A stretch of 59,267 nt of DNA from Sediminibacterium sp. (GTDB lineage Bacteria > Bacteroidota > Bacteroidia > B-17B0 > Aurantibacillaceae), in contig JASGCO010000024.1 in assembly GCA_030054095.1 (NCBI GenBank), positions 1 through 59,267 on the forward strand. The letters are read 5' to 3'. The translations under genes were made by a program, and so were the position numbers. The notes under the pieces were generated by a model. That model saw only the letters and a list, made by a program, of their open reading frames with translations, searched no databases and had not been told where the DNA came from. Numbering within the stretch: the stretch's first letter is position 1; each line of letters opens with the position of its first letter. Below, one piece after another: positions 29,024 to 38,598 of this stretch.

Positions 29024-29977
29024 GTGAATCCACGTATCTTATTAGCCGACACTAATCATCCCATTCTTCAGGAATTACTTGAACAGGCAGGGTTTACCTG
29101 CGAGCAGGGATGGCATCAATCTTCCGAAGCATTAATAGCTCAACTGGAGAAGTATCAGGGGCTGGTCATCCGTAGTAAATTCAAACTTACGTCTGATGTA
29201 TTAAAATCATGCCGACAGCTTAAATGCATTGGACGCGTGGGTGCGGGAATGGAAAACATAGATCTTGCATTTGCCTCCCAAATGGGCATTGCATGTGTAA
29301 ATGCGCCCGAAGGAAACCGCGACGCAGTGGGCGAACACGCCGTTGGCATGCTGTTAATGCTGCTGAACCGCCTGAAAATAGCGGATGCTGAAGTGCGTCA
29401 GGGTATATGGAAACGGGCCGAAAACAGAGGTACAGAACTTAATGCCCTAACCGTTGGTATTATTGGTTTTGGGCACATGGGTTCATCCTTTGCTCAAAAA
29501 TTAAGTGGCTTTGGCTGCCGCATTCTGGCTTACGATAAATACAAATCGGGGTTCGGGAACCCTTCTGTTACTGAAAGTAGCTTAAACACCATATTGGAAC
29601 AGGCGGATGTCATCAGTCTGCATGTCCCGCTTACTGAAGAAACACGGTACATGATAAACGATGCGTTTCTGGCGCGTTTAAAAAAACCCATTTATATCAT
29701 TAATACAGCCCGTGGTAAATGCTTAGATACTGCCGCGCTCACCAAAGCCCTCGAAAATGGAACCGTAAAAGGAGCCTGTCTGGATGTGCTGGAATATGAA
29801 AGTGTATCGTTCGAAAATATAGCCGCCGATACTTTACCTGCTCCGTTTCAATACCTTATCAAAAGTGATAAAGTTATTCTTAGTCCGCACATTGCCGGCT
29901 GGACACACGACAGTAACTACAAAATGAGTAAACTGGTGGCAGAACGGATGATAGAAGTGTTGAAAGCAACAACATGA
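29024..29977 (+). CDS. D-2-hydroxyacid dehydrogenase (phosphoglycerate dehydrogenase-like)
   Basis: An NAD-dependent oxidoreductase of the SerA/D-lactate dehydrogenase family. The nucleotide-binding motif GIIGFGHMGSSFAQ lies near residue 146. The catalytic Arg, Glu and His appear in INTARGKCLD, LDVLEYE and SPHIAGWTHDS. At 317 residues it has only the catalytic and cofactor domains and no ACT regulatory domain, so it is a short SerA-like form; 3-phosphoglycerate as substrate is plausible but unproven. The start is the GTG at 29024; no in-frame ATG precedes the conserved N-terminus. serB and serC are not nearby. Confidence 0.88.
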   Translation: MNPRILLADTNHPILQELLEQAGFTCEQGWHQSSEALIAQLEKYQGLVIRSKFKLTSDVLKSCRQLKCIGRVGAGMENIDLAFASQMGIACVNAPEGNRDAVGEHAVGMLLMLLNRLKIADAEVRQGIWKRAENRGTELNALTVGIIGFGHMGSSFAQKLSGFGCRILAYDKYKSGFGNPSVTESSLNTILEQADVISLHVPLTEETRYMINDAFLARLKKPIYIINTARGKCLDTAALTKALENGTVKGACLDVLEYESVSFENIAADTLPAPFQYLIKSDKVILSPHIAGWTHDSNYKMSKLVAERMIEVLKATT

Positions 29978-30039
29978 AAGCTGTCCGGTCACATTGTTAA
30001 ACACACTCTCTCATTCTGTTTTTACATTACAGAATTCTT

Positions 30040-30915
30040 CTAAAACGCCAGCACATCTTCCGGATTAACCGGCACGCCGTTATACCAGATCTCAAAATGC
30101 AAATGCGGGCCCTTGCTGCTTTCGCCACTATTCCCAATCACCGCTATACTCTCTCCGCTCTTTACACGATCACCCACGCGTTTTAATAAGGTTGAATTGT
30201 GTTTATACACACTAATAATATTTCCTGTATGCTGTATGTGCAGCTCATACCCATCGCTATTGGTAAACCCGGCAAAAATAACCGTACCATCCAGCGTACT
30301 CTTAATCAATTCATCCTTCTTTGAAACAATATCGCAGCCAAAGTGATTCTCACCGGCATTAAAGGAGGTAACTACCAATCCTTTCACTGGCATAAAGAAC
30401 AGCGTATTACTCAATGCCCCAGCTTTTAAAGAAGAGGTCGCGCTCAGTAACTCCGCGTTCTTCGTGTTCTCAATTTCCTTCCGGAATATGCGGTCGGCTT
30501 CGCTCGCTTGGGTGTTTACATTTTTATACTTTCCACTGGTATCCTTTTTAGGGCGCTCAGGTTTTCCTTCTACTTTATCTGTAAGTACATTTACCAGATT
30601 ACTGATGTATAAATCGCGTGCCGAAAGGGTTTGCTCCAGACTATCGGCCATAATACTAAGCTGCAAAATTTGTTTGCGTTCCGCCACGTTGCCATATCCC
30701 GGTATATACTCTCTGAGTGGCGTAAACGCTACCAAACTTATCACCAGCGTTGTCATCACAATAGTAAGCGCAGCCGCTCCAATTAATAAACCAAGCGGTG
30801 ATAACTTAAGCGAAAAGCGTTCAGCAAATGTTCTGTCATTTAAAATAACCAACCTGTACTGGTTTCTGAGCTGTTTGGTAAACCGCTCCCATCTGCTTTT
30901 TTTGATCTCTGCCAC
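30040..30915 (-). CDS. M23-family (LytM) murein endopeptidase, membrane-anchored
   Basis: A cell-wall metallopeptidase, or regulator of one. A basic cytosolic start is followed by a transmembrane helix (about 41-64). A coiled coil (about 78-115) and a linker lead to the LytM domain (about 178-291). The zinc ligands are complete: H191 and D195 in HFGCD, H271-L-H273 in GPHLHFEIW. It therefore looks catalytically competent. The coiled-coil-plus-LytM plan resembles MepM/EnvC-type division or elongation hydrolases. It faces the convergent dehydrogenase gene. Confidence 0.9.
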   Translation of the reverse strand: MAEIKKSRWERFTKQLRNQYRLVILNDRTFAERFSLKLSPLGLLIGAAALTIVMTTLVISLVAFTPLREYIPGYGNVAERKQILQLSIMADSLEQTLSARDLYISNLVNVLTDKVEGKPERPKKDTSGKYKNVNTQASEADRIFRKEIENTKNAELLSATSSLKAGALSNTLFFMPVKGLVVTSFNAGENHFGCDIVSKKDELIKSTLDGTVIFAGFTNSDGYELHIQHTGNIISVYKHNSTLLKRVGDRVKSGESIAVIGNSGESSKGPHLHFEIWYNGVPVNPEDVLAF

Positions 30916-31020
30916 CGCCCTAAAGATGCAAAAAAATATCTATTGCGCTTTTTAAAAAAGTTCAATTAATTAAAAATCAAGTAATTGCAGTTTTTTAAAG
31001 ATTTTTTTGAACACGGAAAC

Positions 31021-31051
31021 TTGTGGGACGAAAAATGTTTCCGTAGTTTTG
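31021..31051 (+). promoter_or_regulatory. Promoter of the tetR-RND efflux operon
   Basis: TTG (31021-31023), a 20-base spacer, then TAGTTTTG (31044-31051), matching the Bacteroidota -33/-7 arrangement. The ATG follows 14 bases later, supporting the start at 31066. Confidence 0.6.
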
Positions 31052-31065
31052 CGCTCAAATTTAGA

Positions 31066-31677
31066 ATGGAAACAAAAGATAAAATACTCAAAGGGGCCGA
31101 AGAACTTTTCTTTAAGTATGGTATCAAAAATATCACAATGGATGAAATTGCCCGTCATCTTAGTATCAGCAAAAAAACCATTTATCAGTTTTTTAAAGAC
31201 AAAGACGATGTACTCCGGTCACTCATGGAACACTCGCTTAGCGAAGATAAATGCCGGTTGGAAGAAGTCAGCCGAACCTCAAAAAACACTATTGAAGAGG
31301 TGTTTAAACTAATGGATGAAATGCGCGAAATGTTTAGTCGCATTAACCCCATATTTTTCTACGAAATCAACAGATACTACCCGGAAATCTGGAAAATATT
31401 TGACTCCTTTAAAAAGGAATTCATCTATAATTCGGTTGTTAACTCCCTACGTCGCGGACAGGAGGAAGGGCTGATCCGCAAAGACATAGATATAAAAATA
31501 CTAAGCACACTTCGCGTTGAATTAGTAGAAATTGGCATGCGTGGTGAAATATTTCCAACCGATAAATTCAAAATTGTTGATGTCCAGCTGGCACTTTCTG
31601 AACACTTTCTCTATGGTGTCTGCACACTGAAAGGCCATAAACTCATCAATAAACATAAAAATATAGAAGAAGAATAA
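31066..31677 (+). CDS. TetR-family transcriptional regulator
   Basis: A one-component regulator of 203 residues that probably represses the efflux operon it heads. The N-terminal HTH is clear: ITMDEIARHLSISKKTIYQF (about 23-42). The C-terminal ligand domain is variable, as usual. The ATG at 31066 is chosen because the promoter lies just upstream; a longer frame from 30985 would read through it. tolC starts 24 bases after the stop. Confidence 0.9.
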   Translation: METKDKILKGAEELFFKYGIKNITMDEIARHLSISKKTIYQFFKDKDDVLRSLMEHSLSEDKCRLEEVSRTSKNTIEEVFKLMDEMREMFSRINPIFFYEINRYYPEIWKIFDSFKKEFIYNSVVNSLRRGQEEGLIRKDIDIKILSTLRVELVEIGMRGEIFPTDKFKIVDVQLALSEHFLYGVCTLKGHKLINKHKNIEEE

Positions 31678-31700
31678 TTACTATTTAATCTAAACCATAT

Positions 31701-33110
31701 ATGTTATCGCATCAATTATCAAAACTAAAACTGGTCCTTCTCGGATTGGTTTTGTTTAAACTGGCTGGCGCTCAAACCGGAAACGGAAATGCCTTCAGTT
31801 TACAACAATCCATAGATTATGCGTTGAAGAACTCCCCCAGCGCATTAAATGCCGAGCAGGATAAAATTGCCGCTAAATACAAAAAGCGTGAATTTCAGGG
31901 GATAGGCTTGCCCCAAATTAATGCCAGTTTCGACCTTAAGGACTTCATCAAAATTCCGGTGAGTATTTTGCCGAATTTTGTATCGCCTGCTGTATATGGG
32001 GGGCTTGTAGCCGCTGGAGCCGCGCCTCCCGATCCATCCAAACTTAATCCGGAAAATTACGATCCTATACAGGCACAATTTGGTACAAAATATCAGGCCT
32101 CCGCAAGCGGTAGCGTGTCTCAACTTCTGTTCAGCAGCGACTATCTGATTGGCTTAAAAGCGCAAAAGGAATTGGAAATACTAAGTACCATATCGGCCTC
32201 CCGTACCAAACAGGATCTCATTGCCAATGTCTCTAAAGCCTACTACAATCTTTTGGTACTAAGCAAACGCCTCGAATTACTTGATGCCAACATCGCACGG
32301 TTTAAAAAAACGTTCGATGAAGTAAAAGCCTATAACCAGCAAGGTCTGGTAGAGTTAATTGATGTAGAGCGCCTGGAGGTTACCTACAATAACCTGATAA
32401 GTGAACGCGAAAAACTAGATCGTTTTCTCGTTTTGGGCGATCAGGTTCTTCGTTTCCAGATGGGTTATACCGGCAGCGATAAACTGCAGTTAACCGACGT
32501 TCTGCCCGCCGATTTTAACCAGGAGCAGCTAACGCTTGGTAAATCTGATCCTTCAGCCCGTCCTGAATATCAGTTATTACAATCTTCTCAGCGTTTAAAT
32601 GAATTGAATCTTAAACGCCAGCGCCTGGGGTATCTGCCAACGCTGGTAGCATATGGCTCACTAGGTTACTCTGCCCTCCGTTCCGAATTCGATATTTTTG
32701 TACCCAAAAAAGAATGGTTCCCAACCGCTTTAATTGGTGGCACCTTCAGTCTTAATATCTTTGACGGATTACAGCGTCATAACCGCATTCAACAGGCCAG
32801 AATAGACGTTATAAAAAATCAGAATAATCTGAAACAATTAACTCAAGCCGTTGAAATGGAAAGCGCTAATGCGGCCATCATGTATAATAATGCCATAACC
32901 GCTTTAAAAGCGCAAACACGTAACCGCGAACTGGCTCAGCACATTCAGGAAGTGGCCTCGAAAAAATACCAACAGGGCGTTGGTACTAATCTGGAGCTGG
33001 TAACCGCTGAAACGGGTCTAAAAGAAGCCGAAACAAATTTTTTCAGCGCTATTTACGACGCGCTTATTGCAAAAATTGATTATCAAAAAGCACTGGGTCT
33101 CTTAAAATAA
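31701..33110 (+). CDS. TolC-family outer membrane efflux protein
   Basis: A 469-residue outer-membrane channel for the RND pump. A signal peptide ends near KLAGAQ (about residue 25). Two long helical repeats of the OEP family follow, for instance EILSTISASRTKQDLIANVSKAYYNLLVL and the matching second half with NQLKQLTQAVEMESANAAIMYNNAI-type heptads. It is second in the operon, before the adaptor and the pump. Confidence 0.92.
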   Translation: MLSHQLSKLKLVLLGLVLFKLAGAQTGNGNAFSLQQSIDYALKNSPSALNAEQDKIAAKYKKREFQGIGLPQINASFDLKDFIKIPVSILPNFVSPAVYGGLVAAGAAPPDPSKLNPENYDPIQAQFGTKYQASASGSVSQLLFSSDYLIGLKAQKELEILSTISASRTKQDLIANVSKAYYNLLVLSKRLELLDANIARFKKTFDEVKAYNQQGLVELIDVERLEVTYNNLISEREKLDRFLVLGDQVLRFQMGYTGSDKLQLTDVLPADFNQEQLTLGKSDPSARPEYQLLQSSQRLNELNLKRQRLGYLPTLVAYGSLGYSALRSEFDIFVPKKEWFPTALIGGTFSLNIFDGLQRHNRIQQARIDVIKNQNNLKQLTQAVEMESANAAIMYNNAITALKAQTRNRELAQHIQEVASKKYQQGVGTNLELVTAETGLKEAETNFFSAIYDALIAKIDYQKALGLLK

Positions 33111-33135
33111 TTTATACTAAAAAACTATCATCTCT

Positions 33136-34236
33136 ATGAAAAACGTATTATATATCTCATCTGCTCTTATCTTACTTAGCGCCTGTGGCGGCAAAACAAA
33201 TGGCTCTCTCGAAGAATTAACCAAACGCGAAGGCGAATTAAAAACAGAACTGGTAAAAATTCAGGAAGAAATTAAAAAACTTCAGGGCGATTCCGCTAAA
33301 AAAGTAACTCTGGTTGAACTAATGACCGTTACACCTCAGGTGTTCAAATCTTACATTAAAGTTCAAGGGCATGTAGAAGCCGAAGAAAACGTGAGTGTGT
33401 CAAGCGAAATGCCGGGGACTATTACCAGGATTCATGTTAAAGCAGGCCAGGAAGTGTCTAAAGGAACCGTTTTAGCCGAAACAGATGCGCGTGTTATCCA
33501 GCAAAGCATCTCCGATCTGCAAACCAATGCTGAACTTATTAATCAATTGTACGAAAAACAAAAAGCGTTATGGGATCAGAAAATTGGCACCGAAGTTCAA
33601 TTCCTTTCCGCCAAAGCGCAAAAAGAAAGTATGGATAAAAAACTGGCCACTTTACAGGAACAATTACGCATGACAAAAATTATTTCGCCTATTGACGGAA
33701 CCATTGACGCGGTAGATATTAAACTAGGCCAACTCACTGCGCCAGGCATGCCGGCTATCCGTATTATCAATTTCAGCAATATGAAAATAAAAGCGGATCT
33801 GGCGGAAGCCTATGCCGCTCGTGTGCATAAAAACGATATGGTTAACGTAATTTTTCCCGACACAAAAGATTCCCTGACAGCCATGGTATCGTATGCCGCC
33901 AGAGCCATTAATCCAATGACGCGGACATTTGGTGTCGAAATACGTCTGGATAATAAAAGAGAATACCACCCGAACCAGATCGCCGAAATTAACATTAACG
34001 ATTATACTTCTGCCAAACCAGTGGTGGTGGTTTCTTCCTCTGTTGTTCAAACCGATGGAAGCGGTGGCCATTTTATAATGGTGGCCGAAGGAAAAAAAGC
34101 GGTAAAAAAATTCGTAAAACTTGGCAGAGCCTATAACGGGCAGGTAGAAATACAGGAAGGTCTGGCAACAGACGCACAGATAATCAGCAAAGGTTACGAT
34201 GGCTTAAACGATGGCGATTTAATTAAAACGCTATAG
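33136..34236 (+). CDS. RND efflux periplasmic adaptor (membrane fusion) lipoprotein
   Basis: A 366-residue HlyD/AcrA-type adaptor. The lipobox LLSAC places the lipidated cysteine at residue 17. A short coiled coil follows (about 25-55). The biotinyl-lipoyl-like halves are at about 85-110 (SSEMPGTITRIHVKAGQEVSKG) and 175-200 (ISPIDGTIDAVDIKLGQ), flanking a helical hairpin. The beta-barrel and membrane-proximal parts complete the C-terminus. It links the TolC-type channel and the pump on either side in the operon. Confidence 0.93.
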   Translation: MKNVLYISSALILLSACGGKTNGSLEELTKREGELKTELVKIQEEIKKLQGDSAKKVTLVELMTVTPQVFKSYIKVQGHVEAEENVSVSSEMPGTITRIHVKAGQEVSKGTVLAETDARVIQQSISDLQTNAELINQLYEKQKALWDQKIGTEVQFLSAKAQKESMDKKLATLQEQLRMTKIISPIDGTIDAVDIKLGQLTAPGMPAIRIINFSNMKIKADLAEAYAARVHKNDMVNVIFPDTKDSLTAMVSYAARAINPMTRTFGVEIRLDNKREYHPNQIAEININDYTSAKPVVVVSSSVVQTDGSGGHFIMVAEGKKAVKKFVKLGRAYNGQVEIQEGLATDAQIISKGYDGLNDGDLIKTL

Positions 34237-34292
34237 TACACATACAGTTCCGTTAAAATCACTGGGTAGTTATCACTAAACCATTACATCGC

Positions 34293-37200
34293 ATGAAACT
34301 CAATTTTAAAGAATTTAAAGCCAGTAGCTGGGCCATAGACAATAAAACAGCTATTTATATCCTTACCATCATCATAACGTTATGGGGTGTTAAAACCTAT
34401 AACGATTTGCCAAAGGAAAGTTTTCCGGATATTGTTGTTCCTAAATTTTTCATCAGCACTGTGTATGCAGGGAACTCTCCTACCAACATCGAGAATACGG
34501 TAACCAAACCACTAGAGAAAAAAATCAAATCCATTGCCGGTGTAAAGAAAATGACCAGTACCAGTATGCAGGATGTGAGTCTGGTGGTGGTGGAATTTAA
34601 AACAGACGTAAGTCCGGATAAGGCCCGCCAATTATTAAAAGATAAAGTGGACGAAGCCAAACCCGATTTACCTGCCGGCTTAACGCGTCAACCTTTTATA
34701 AAAGAACTGGCCTTTAGCGAACTCCCTATTCTGTACATCAACATGGCCGGCGATATGGAATTAACACGCCTTAAAGAATACGCCGATGATTTAAAAGACC
34801 GTATAGAGGGGATGAAAGAAATCACAGAGGTAAAACTTGTTGGTGCGCCGGAACGTGAAATTCAGATCAATCTGGATATGTACAAAATGCAGGCGGCTAA
34901 TCTAAGCATGGGAGATCTGGAACGCACCATTGGTTCAGAAAATCTTACCATCAGCGGTGGCTTACTGCCAATGGAAGGTACCAAACGCAGCATTAGCATC
35001 AAAAACGAATTTAAAACCGTTGACGAAATCAGCAATCTGGTGATCACTTCTCAAAGCGGTGCAAAAATGTACCTGAAAGATTTCGCGAGTGTTAAAGACA
35101 CTGTTAAAGAAGAAGAAAGTTACGCGCGTTTAGGAGGCAAAAATGTGATCACTCTTAACGTTATTAAACGTGCCGGTGAAAACCTGATTGACGCGTCGGA
35201 CAAAATTCGCGAACTGGTGGCAGAAATGAAAAAATCAGAATTGCCACAAGGTGTTGACATCAAAATTACAGCCGACCAATCTGAAAAAACAAAAATTACC
35301 CTTCACGATCTTATCAACACCATCATCATCGGATTTATTCTGGTAACGTTTATCCTCATGTTCTTTATGGGGGTTACCAACGCGTTGTTTGTGGCGCTGT
35401 CGGTTCCATTAAGTATGTTTATCGCCTTCCTGTTTATGCCAATGTTCGGCTTTACACTTAATATGATTGTGTTGTTCGCCTTCCTGCTGGCATTGGGTAT
35501 TGTGGTAGACGATGCCATTGTGGTTATCGAAAATACCCACCGCCTTTTCGAAAACGGGAAGCGGGATATTAAAACCGCCGCTAAAATGGCCGCCGGAGAA
35601 GTATTTCTGCCGGTATTAAGCGGGACACTTACTACCCTCGCGCCTTTTATTCCTTTAGCATTCTGGACCGGTGTAATTGGTAAATTCATGTTTTTTCTGC
35701 CCATTACCTTAATCATTACCTTATTGGCATCCCTATTTGTGGCCTACATTATCAATCCGGTATTTGCCGTTGATTTTATGAAACCGCATCACGAGGAAGC
35801 CAAAGAATATGGCCGCATTACCCGTAAAGGCTGGATGCGCCTGATCATTTACGCCTTTGTGATTCTCATCAGTTATATCACCGGCCATGCCGGCTTTGGT
35901 AACTTTGTGGTGTTTCTGGCACTGTTCATGATTATTCATCGCCTGTGGCTGTATAAAGTGATCGAAAACTTTCAAACCAAAGCATGGCCTAAATTCCAGA
36001 ACGGATATGCTAATTTCTTAACCTGGGCACTGAAACGCCCCGGACGTATGCTGTTTTACACCTTAATACTATTTGTGTTTTCCATTGTACTGTTTGGTAT
36101 TCGTAAACCCAATGTGGTATTCTTCCCTCAGGGCGATCCGAACAACATTTTCGTGTACATGAAATTACCCGAAGGTACCGATCCCCGTAAAACCAACGAG
36201 GTAATGAAAGAAGTAGAGAAAAAAGTAAACAAGGTGATTGGTGAAAACAATCCGCTGGTGTCTTCGATCATTACCAACATTACCGTTGGGGTAACCGACC
36301 CTCAGGATGAAGATCAGAGTTCCTATCCTAACCGTGGTAAAATAGCCATCAATTTTGTTGAGTTTGCAGAACGTAAGGGACAAAGCACTATGCCTTACCT
36401 CAAAGAACTTCAAAACATGAAATGGGATATGCCTGGTGTAGAAATCAACGCCAATAAAGAGCAAGCTGGTCCTCCTGTGGCTAAACCCATCAATATCGAA
36501 ATTCAGGGCGATAAATTTGAAGACCTCATTAAAAACGCCAAAACCCTTAAACGCTACATCGAAGACAAAGCCGTTCCGGGCGTGGTAGAATTAAAATCCG
36601 ATTTTGTGGACAACAAACCCGAAATTGTATTTGATATTGACCGCGAGCGGGCTAACCGCGAAGGCATTTCCACCGCGCAATTAGCATTGGAAATCCGCAA
36701 GGCGGTGTTTGGTCTCGATAACCCCAGCAAGTTCCGAGATGCTAACGACGAATACCCTATTCAATTACGATACGAATACAGCCAACGCACAAACGTTGAA
36801 GACATCCGTAACCTTAAAATCGTATTCCGTGATATGAACATGGGCGGCGTGCTGCGCTCTGTGCCTATCTCCGCGTTTTGTGATGTACGTTACGAAAACA
36901 CGTATGGTGGTATTAAACGCAAAAATAACAAACGCGTTATTACCTTATCCAGCGATGTGAAAGAAGGCTTTAACCCCAATAACGTTACGGCAGCCGTTAA
37001 AGAAGCCGCTTCCGGCTTTGTGCCCGATGAAAGCGTAACCGTAAAATTTACCGGACAGGAAGAAGAACAGGCCGAAACGGGTGCCTTTTTAGGAAACGCC
37101 ATGATGGTGTCTATTCTATTAATCCTCCTCATTCTGGTAATACAGTTTAACTCTATTGGTAAACCCATTATCATCCTTAGCGAAATTGTATTAAGTGTGA

Positions 37201-37763
37201 TAGGTGTATTGCTGGGTGTGGCCATTTTCAAAATGGACATGAGTATAGTAATGACCGGTATTGGTATTGTAGCCCTCGCCGGTATTGTGGTACGTAACGG
37301 TATCCTTCTGGTCGAGTTTGCCGAAGAACTGCGCCACAAACGCGGTATGCGCCTGTGGGAAGCAACCATAGAAGCCGGACGCACACGTATGACACCGGTA
37401 TTGTTAACCGCTACCGCTGCCATTTTAGGGCTTATTCCTTTGGCTGTAGGTTTAAACATTGACTTTGCCGAACTATTTGCCTCGTTCAATCCACACATCC
37501 ATTTCGGCGGTGACAACGTGGTGTTTTGGGGGCCTTTAAGCTGGACCATGATTTTTGGTTTGTTCTTTGCCACCTTCTTAACCCTCATTCTGGTGCCTGC
37601 TATGTACTTAATGGCCGAACGCCTCAAACGTAAAGGCGAAGTACTGCTGGCCCACTACGATTTACCAAAAGCCGCCATGTACATTCCGTTTTTTGTAGGC
37701 ATTATGCGCCTTATTACCTGGTTAAGAGGTAAAAAACTGGATTACGGCGATGTAGATGCTTAA
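34293..37763 (+). CDS. RND-family efflux pump permease
   Basis: A proton-driven inner-membrane pump of the HAE1/AcrB group, 1156 residues. The first helix is near residues 18-35, followed by PKESFPDIVVP and the porter domain. The proton-relay aspartates are in GIVVDDAIVVIEN (about 403-415). The second half repeats the plan, with GIVVRNGILLVEF near residue 1000. It is longer than the usual 1020-1050 residues, partly because of two extra hydrophobic segments at about 510-550. The substrate is unknown; drugs, lipids or bile-like compounds are all possible. Confidence 0.94.
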   Translation: MKLNFKEFKASSWAIDNKTAIYILTIIITLWGVKTYNDLPKESFPDIVVPKFFISTVYAGNSPTNIENTVTKPLEKKIKSIAGVKKMTSTSMQDVSLVVVEFKTDVSPDKARQLLKDKVDEAKPDLPAGLTRQPFIKELAFSELPILYINMAGDMELTRLKEYADDLKDRIEGMKEITEVKLVGAPEREIQINLDMYKMQAANLSMGDLERTIGSENLTISGGLLPMEGTKRSISIKNEFKTVDEISNLVITSQSGAKMYLKDFASVKDTVKEEESYARLGGKNVITLNVIKRAGENLIDASDKIRELVAEMKKSELPQGVDIKITADQSEKTKITLHDLINTIIIGFILVTFILMFFMGVTNALFVALSVPLSMFIAFLFMPMFGFTLNMIVLFAFLLALGIVVDDAIVVIENTHRLFENGKRDIKTAAKMAAGEVFLPVLSGTLTTLAPFIPLAFWTGVIGKFMFFLPITLIITLLASLFVAYIINPVFAVDFMKPHHEEAKEYGRITRKGWMRLIIYAFVILISYITGHAGFGNFVVFLALFMIIHRLWLYKVIENFQTKAWPKFQNGYANFLTWALKRPGRMLFYTLILFVFSIVLFGIRKPNVVFFPQGDPNNIFVYMKLPEGTDPRKTNEVMKEVEKKVNKVIGENNPLVSSIITNITVGVTDPQDEDQSSYPNRGKIAINFVEFAERKGQSTMPYLKELQNMKWDMPGVEINANKEQAGPPVAKPINIEIQGDKFEDLIKNAKTLKRYIEDKAVPGVVELKSDFVDNKPEIVFDIDRERANREGISTAQLALEIRKAVFGLDNPSKFRDANDEYPIQLRYEYSQRTNVEDIRNLKIVFRDMNMGGVLRSVPISAFCDVRYENTYGGIKRKNNKRVITLSSDVKEGFNPNNVTAAVKEAASGFVPDESVTVKFTGQEEEQAETGAFLGNAMMVSILLILLILVIQFNSIGKPIIILSEIVLSVIGVLLGVAIFKMDMSIVMTGIGIVALAGIVVRNGILLVEFAEELRHKRGMRLWEATIEAGRTRMTPVLLTATAAILGLIPLAVGLNIDFAELFASFNPHIHFGGDNVVFWGPLSWTMIFGLFFATFLTLILVPAMYLMAERLKRKGEVLLAHYDLPKAAMYIPFFVGIMRLITWLRGKKLDYGDVDA

Positions 37764-37826
37764 TAATCAATTGTTTAACAAATGGCAAAGATAGTTTCAG
37801 AAATACAGACGATTTTCCACATAAAA

Positions 37827-37857
37827 TTTGTTGAAAACGTATATTTCACTATCTTTG
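37827..37857 (+). promoter_or_regulatory. Promoter of rpmI-rplT
   Basis: TTTG (37827-37830), a 19-base spacer, then TATCTTTG (37850-37857). This is one of the best -33/-7 pairs in the window. It lies 21 bases before the rpmI ATG. Confidence 0.75.
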
Positions 37858-37878
37858 CCCTCCTTAAAAAAACGTAAA

Positions 37879-38079
37879 ATGCCTAAAATGAAGACAAATT
37901 CCAGTGCTAAAAAGCGTTTTAGCCTCACTGGAAGCGGTAAGATTAAAAGAAAAAAGGCCTATCTGCGTCACATTCTCACTAAAAAAGAGAAAGACAGAAA
38001 ACGCGGATTAGGTAAAATGGCTTTAGTTAGTAAAGAAGACACAGGAAATGTGAAATTCTTACTGGCTATCGGCAAATAA
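37879..38079 (+). CDS. rpmI: 50S ribosomal protein L35
   Basis: A 66-residue, very basic ribosomal protein. [20 protein letters not shown] is the standard start, followed by [16 protein letters not shown]. The ATG at 37879 is chosen; a frame from 37828 would run through the promoter. rplT lies 108 bases downstream. thrS and infC, which usually precede rpmI, are not here. Confidence 0.97.
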   Translation: MPKMKTNSSAKKRFSLTGSGKIKRKKAYLRHILTKKEKDRKRGLGKMALVSKEDTGNVKFLLAIGK

Positions 38080-38187
38080 TTCTGATAAGCTTATCGAGAT
38101 CGGTTAATTAAACACATGTTTAACCCGGATTTTAGTAAAAAAGACACCAAAGCGGTGCGCTAACATCCAAAATCAAAAAATTAAAAA

Positions 38188-38532
38188 ATGCCACGTTCAG
38201 TCAATCATGTTGCCAGCAGGGCACGCCGGAAAAAAATCCTGAACCTTACCAAAGGTTACTGGGGAGCAAGAGCCAACGTTTGGACCATTGCTAAAAACAC
38301 CTTAGAAAAAGGTTTAACTTACGCTTACCGCGATCGTAAAAATAAAAAACGTACCATGCGTGCGTTATGGATTCAGCGTATTAACGCTGGTGTTCGCGCC
38401 GAAGGATTAAGCTATAGCGAGTTTATGGGTAAATTAAACGCTAAAGGTTTAAAATTAAACCGTAAAGTGTTAGCCGATTTAGCCATGAATCATCCTGAAG
38501 CGTTTAAAGCCGTTATAAATCAGGTAAAATAA
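38188..38532 (+). CDS. rplT: 50S ribosomal protein L20
   Basis: A 114-residue protein that binds 23S rRNA early in 50S assembly. [19 protein letters not shown] and [20 protein letters not shown] are standard. L20 autoregulates in some bacteria through mRNA structure upstream; the 108-base gap after rpmI could hold such a site but I see no obvious fold. A strong terminator follows. Confidence 0.97.
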   Translation: MPRSVNHVASRARRKKILNLTKGYWGARANVWTIAKNTLEKGLTYAYRDRKNKKRTMRALWIQRINAGVRAEGLSYSEFMGKLNAKGLKLNRKVLADLAMNHPEAFKAVINQVK

Positions 38533-38553
38533 ATCAGTTTTTAAATTGTATAG

Positions 38554-38587
38554 AAAAAGCCCGGAGTGTTACTTCGGGCTTTTTTAT
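38554..38587 (+). terminator. Rho-independent terminator after rplT
   Basis: AAAAAGCCCG (38554-38563) pairs with CGGGCTTTTT (38575-38584) and the T tract continues. It is 21 bases after the rplT stop. Confidence 0.85.
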
Positions 38588-38598
38588 GCCCCTTTTTC

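Noticed and set aside
30001..30040. ATTCTG...CAGAAT as a shared terminator between the convergent dehydrogenase and M23 peptidase genes
   Set aside because: The stem is A/T-rich, 6 bp, with an 11-base loop; it is too weak to call.
36890..37627. A 245-codon open frame antisense to the RND pump
   Set aside because: Its composition (Arg/Thr/Ile/Met-rich) is that of a reversed membrane protein gene, and the sense frame is an unbroken pump.
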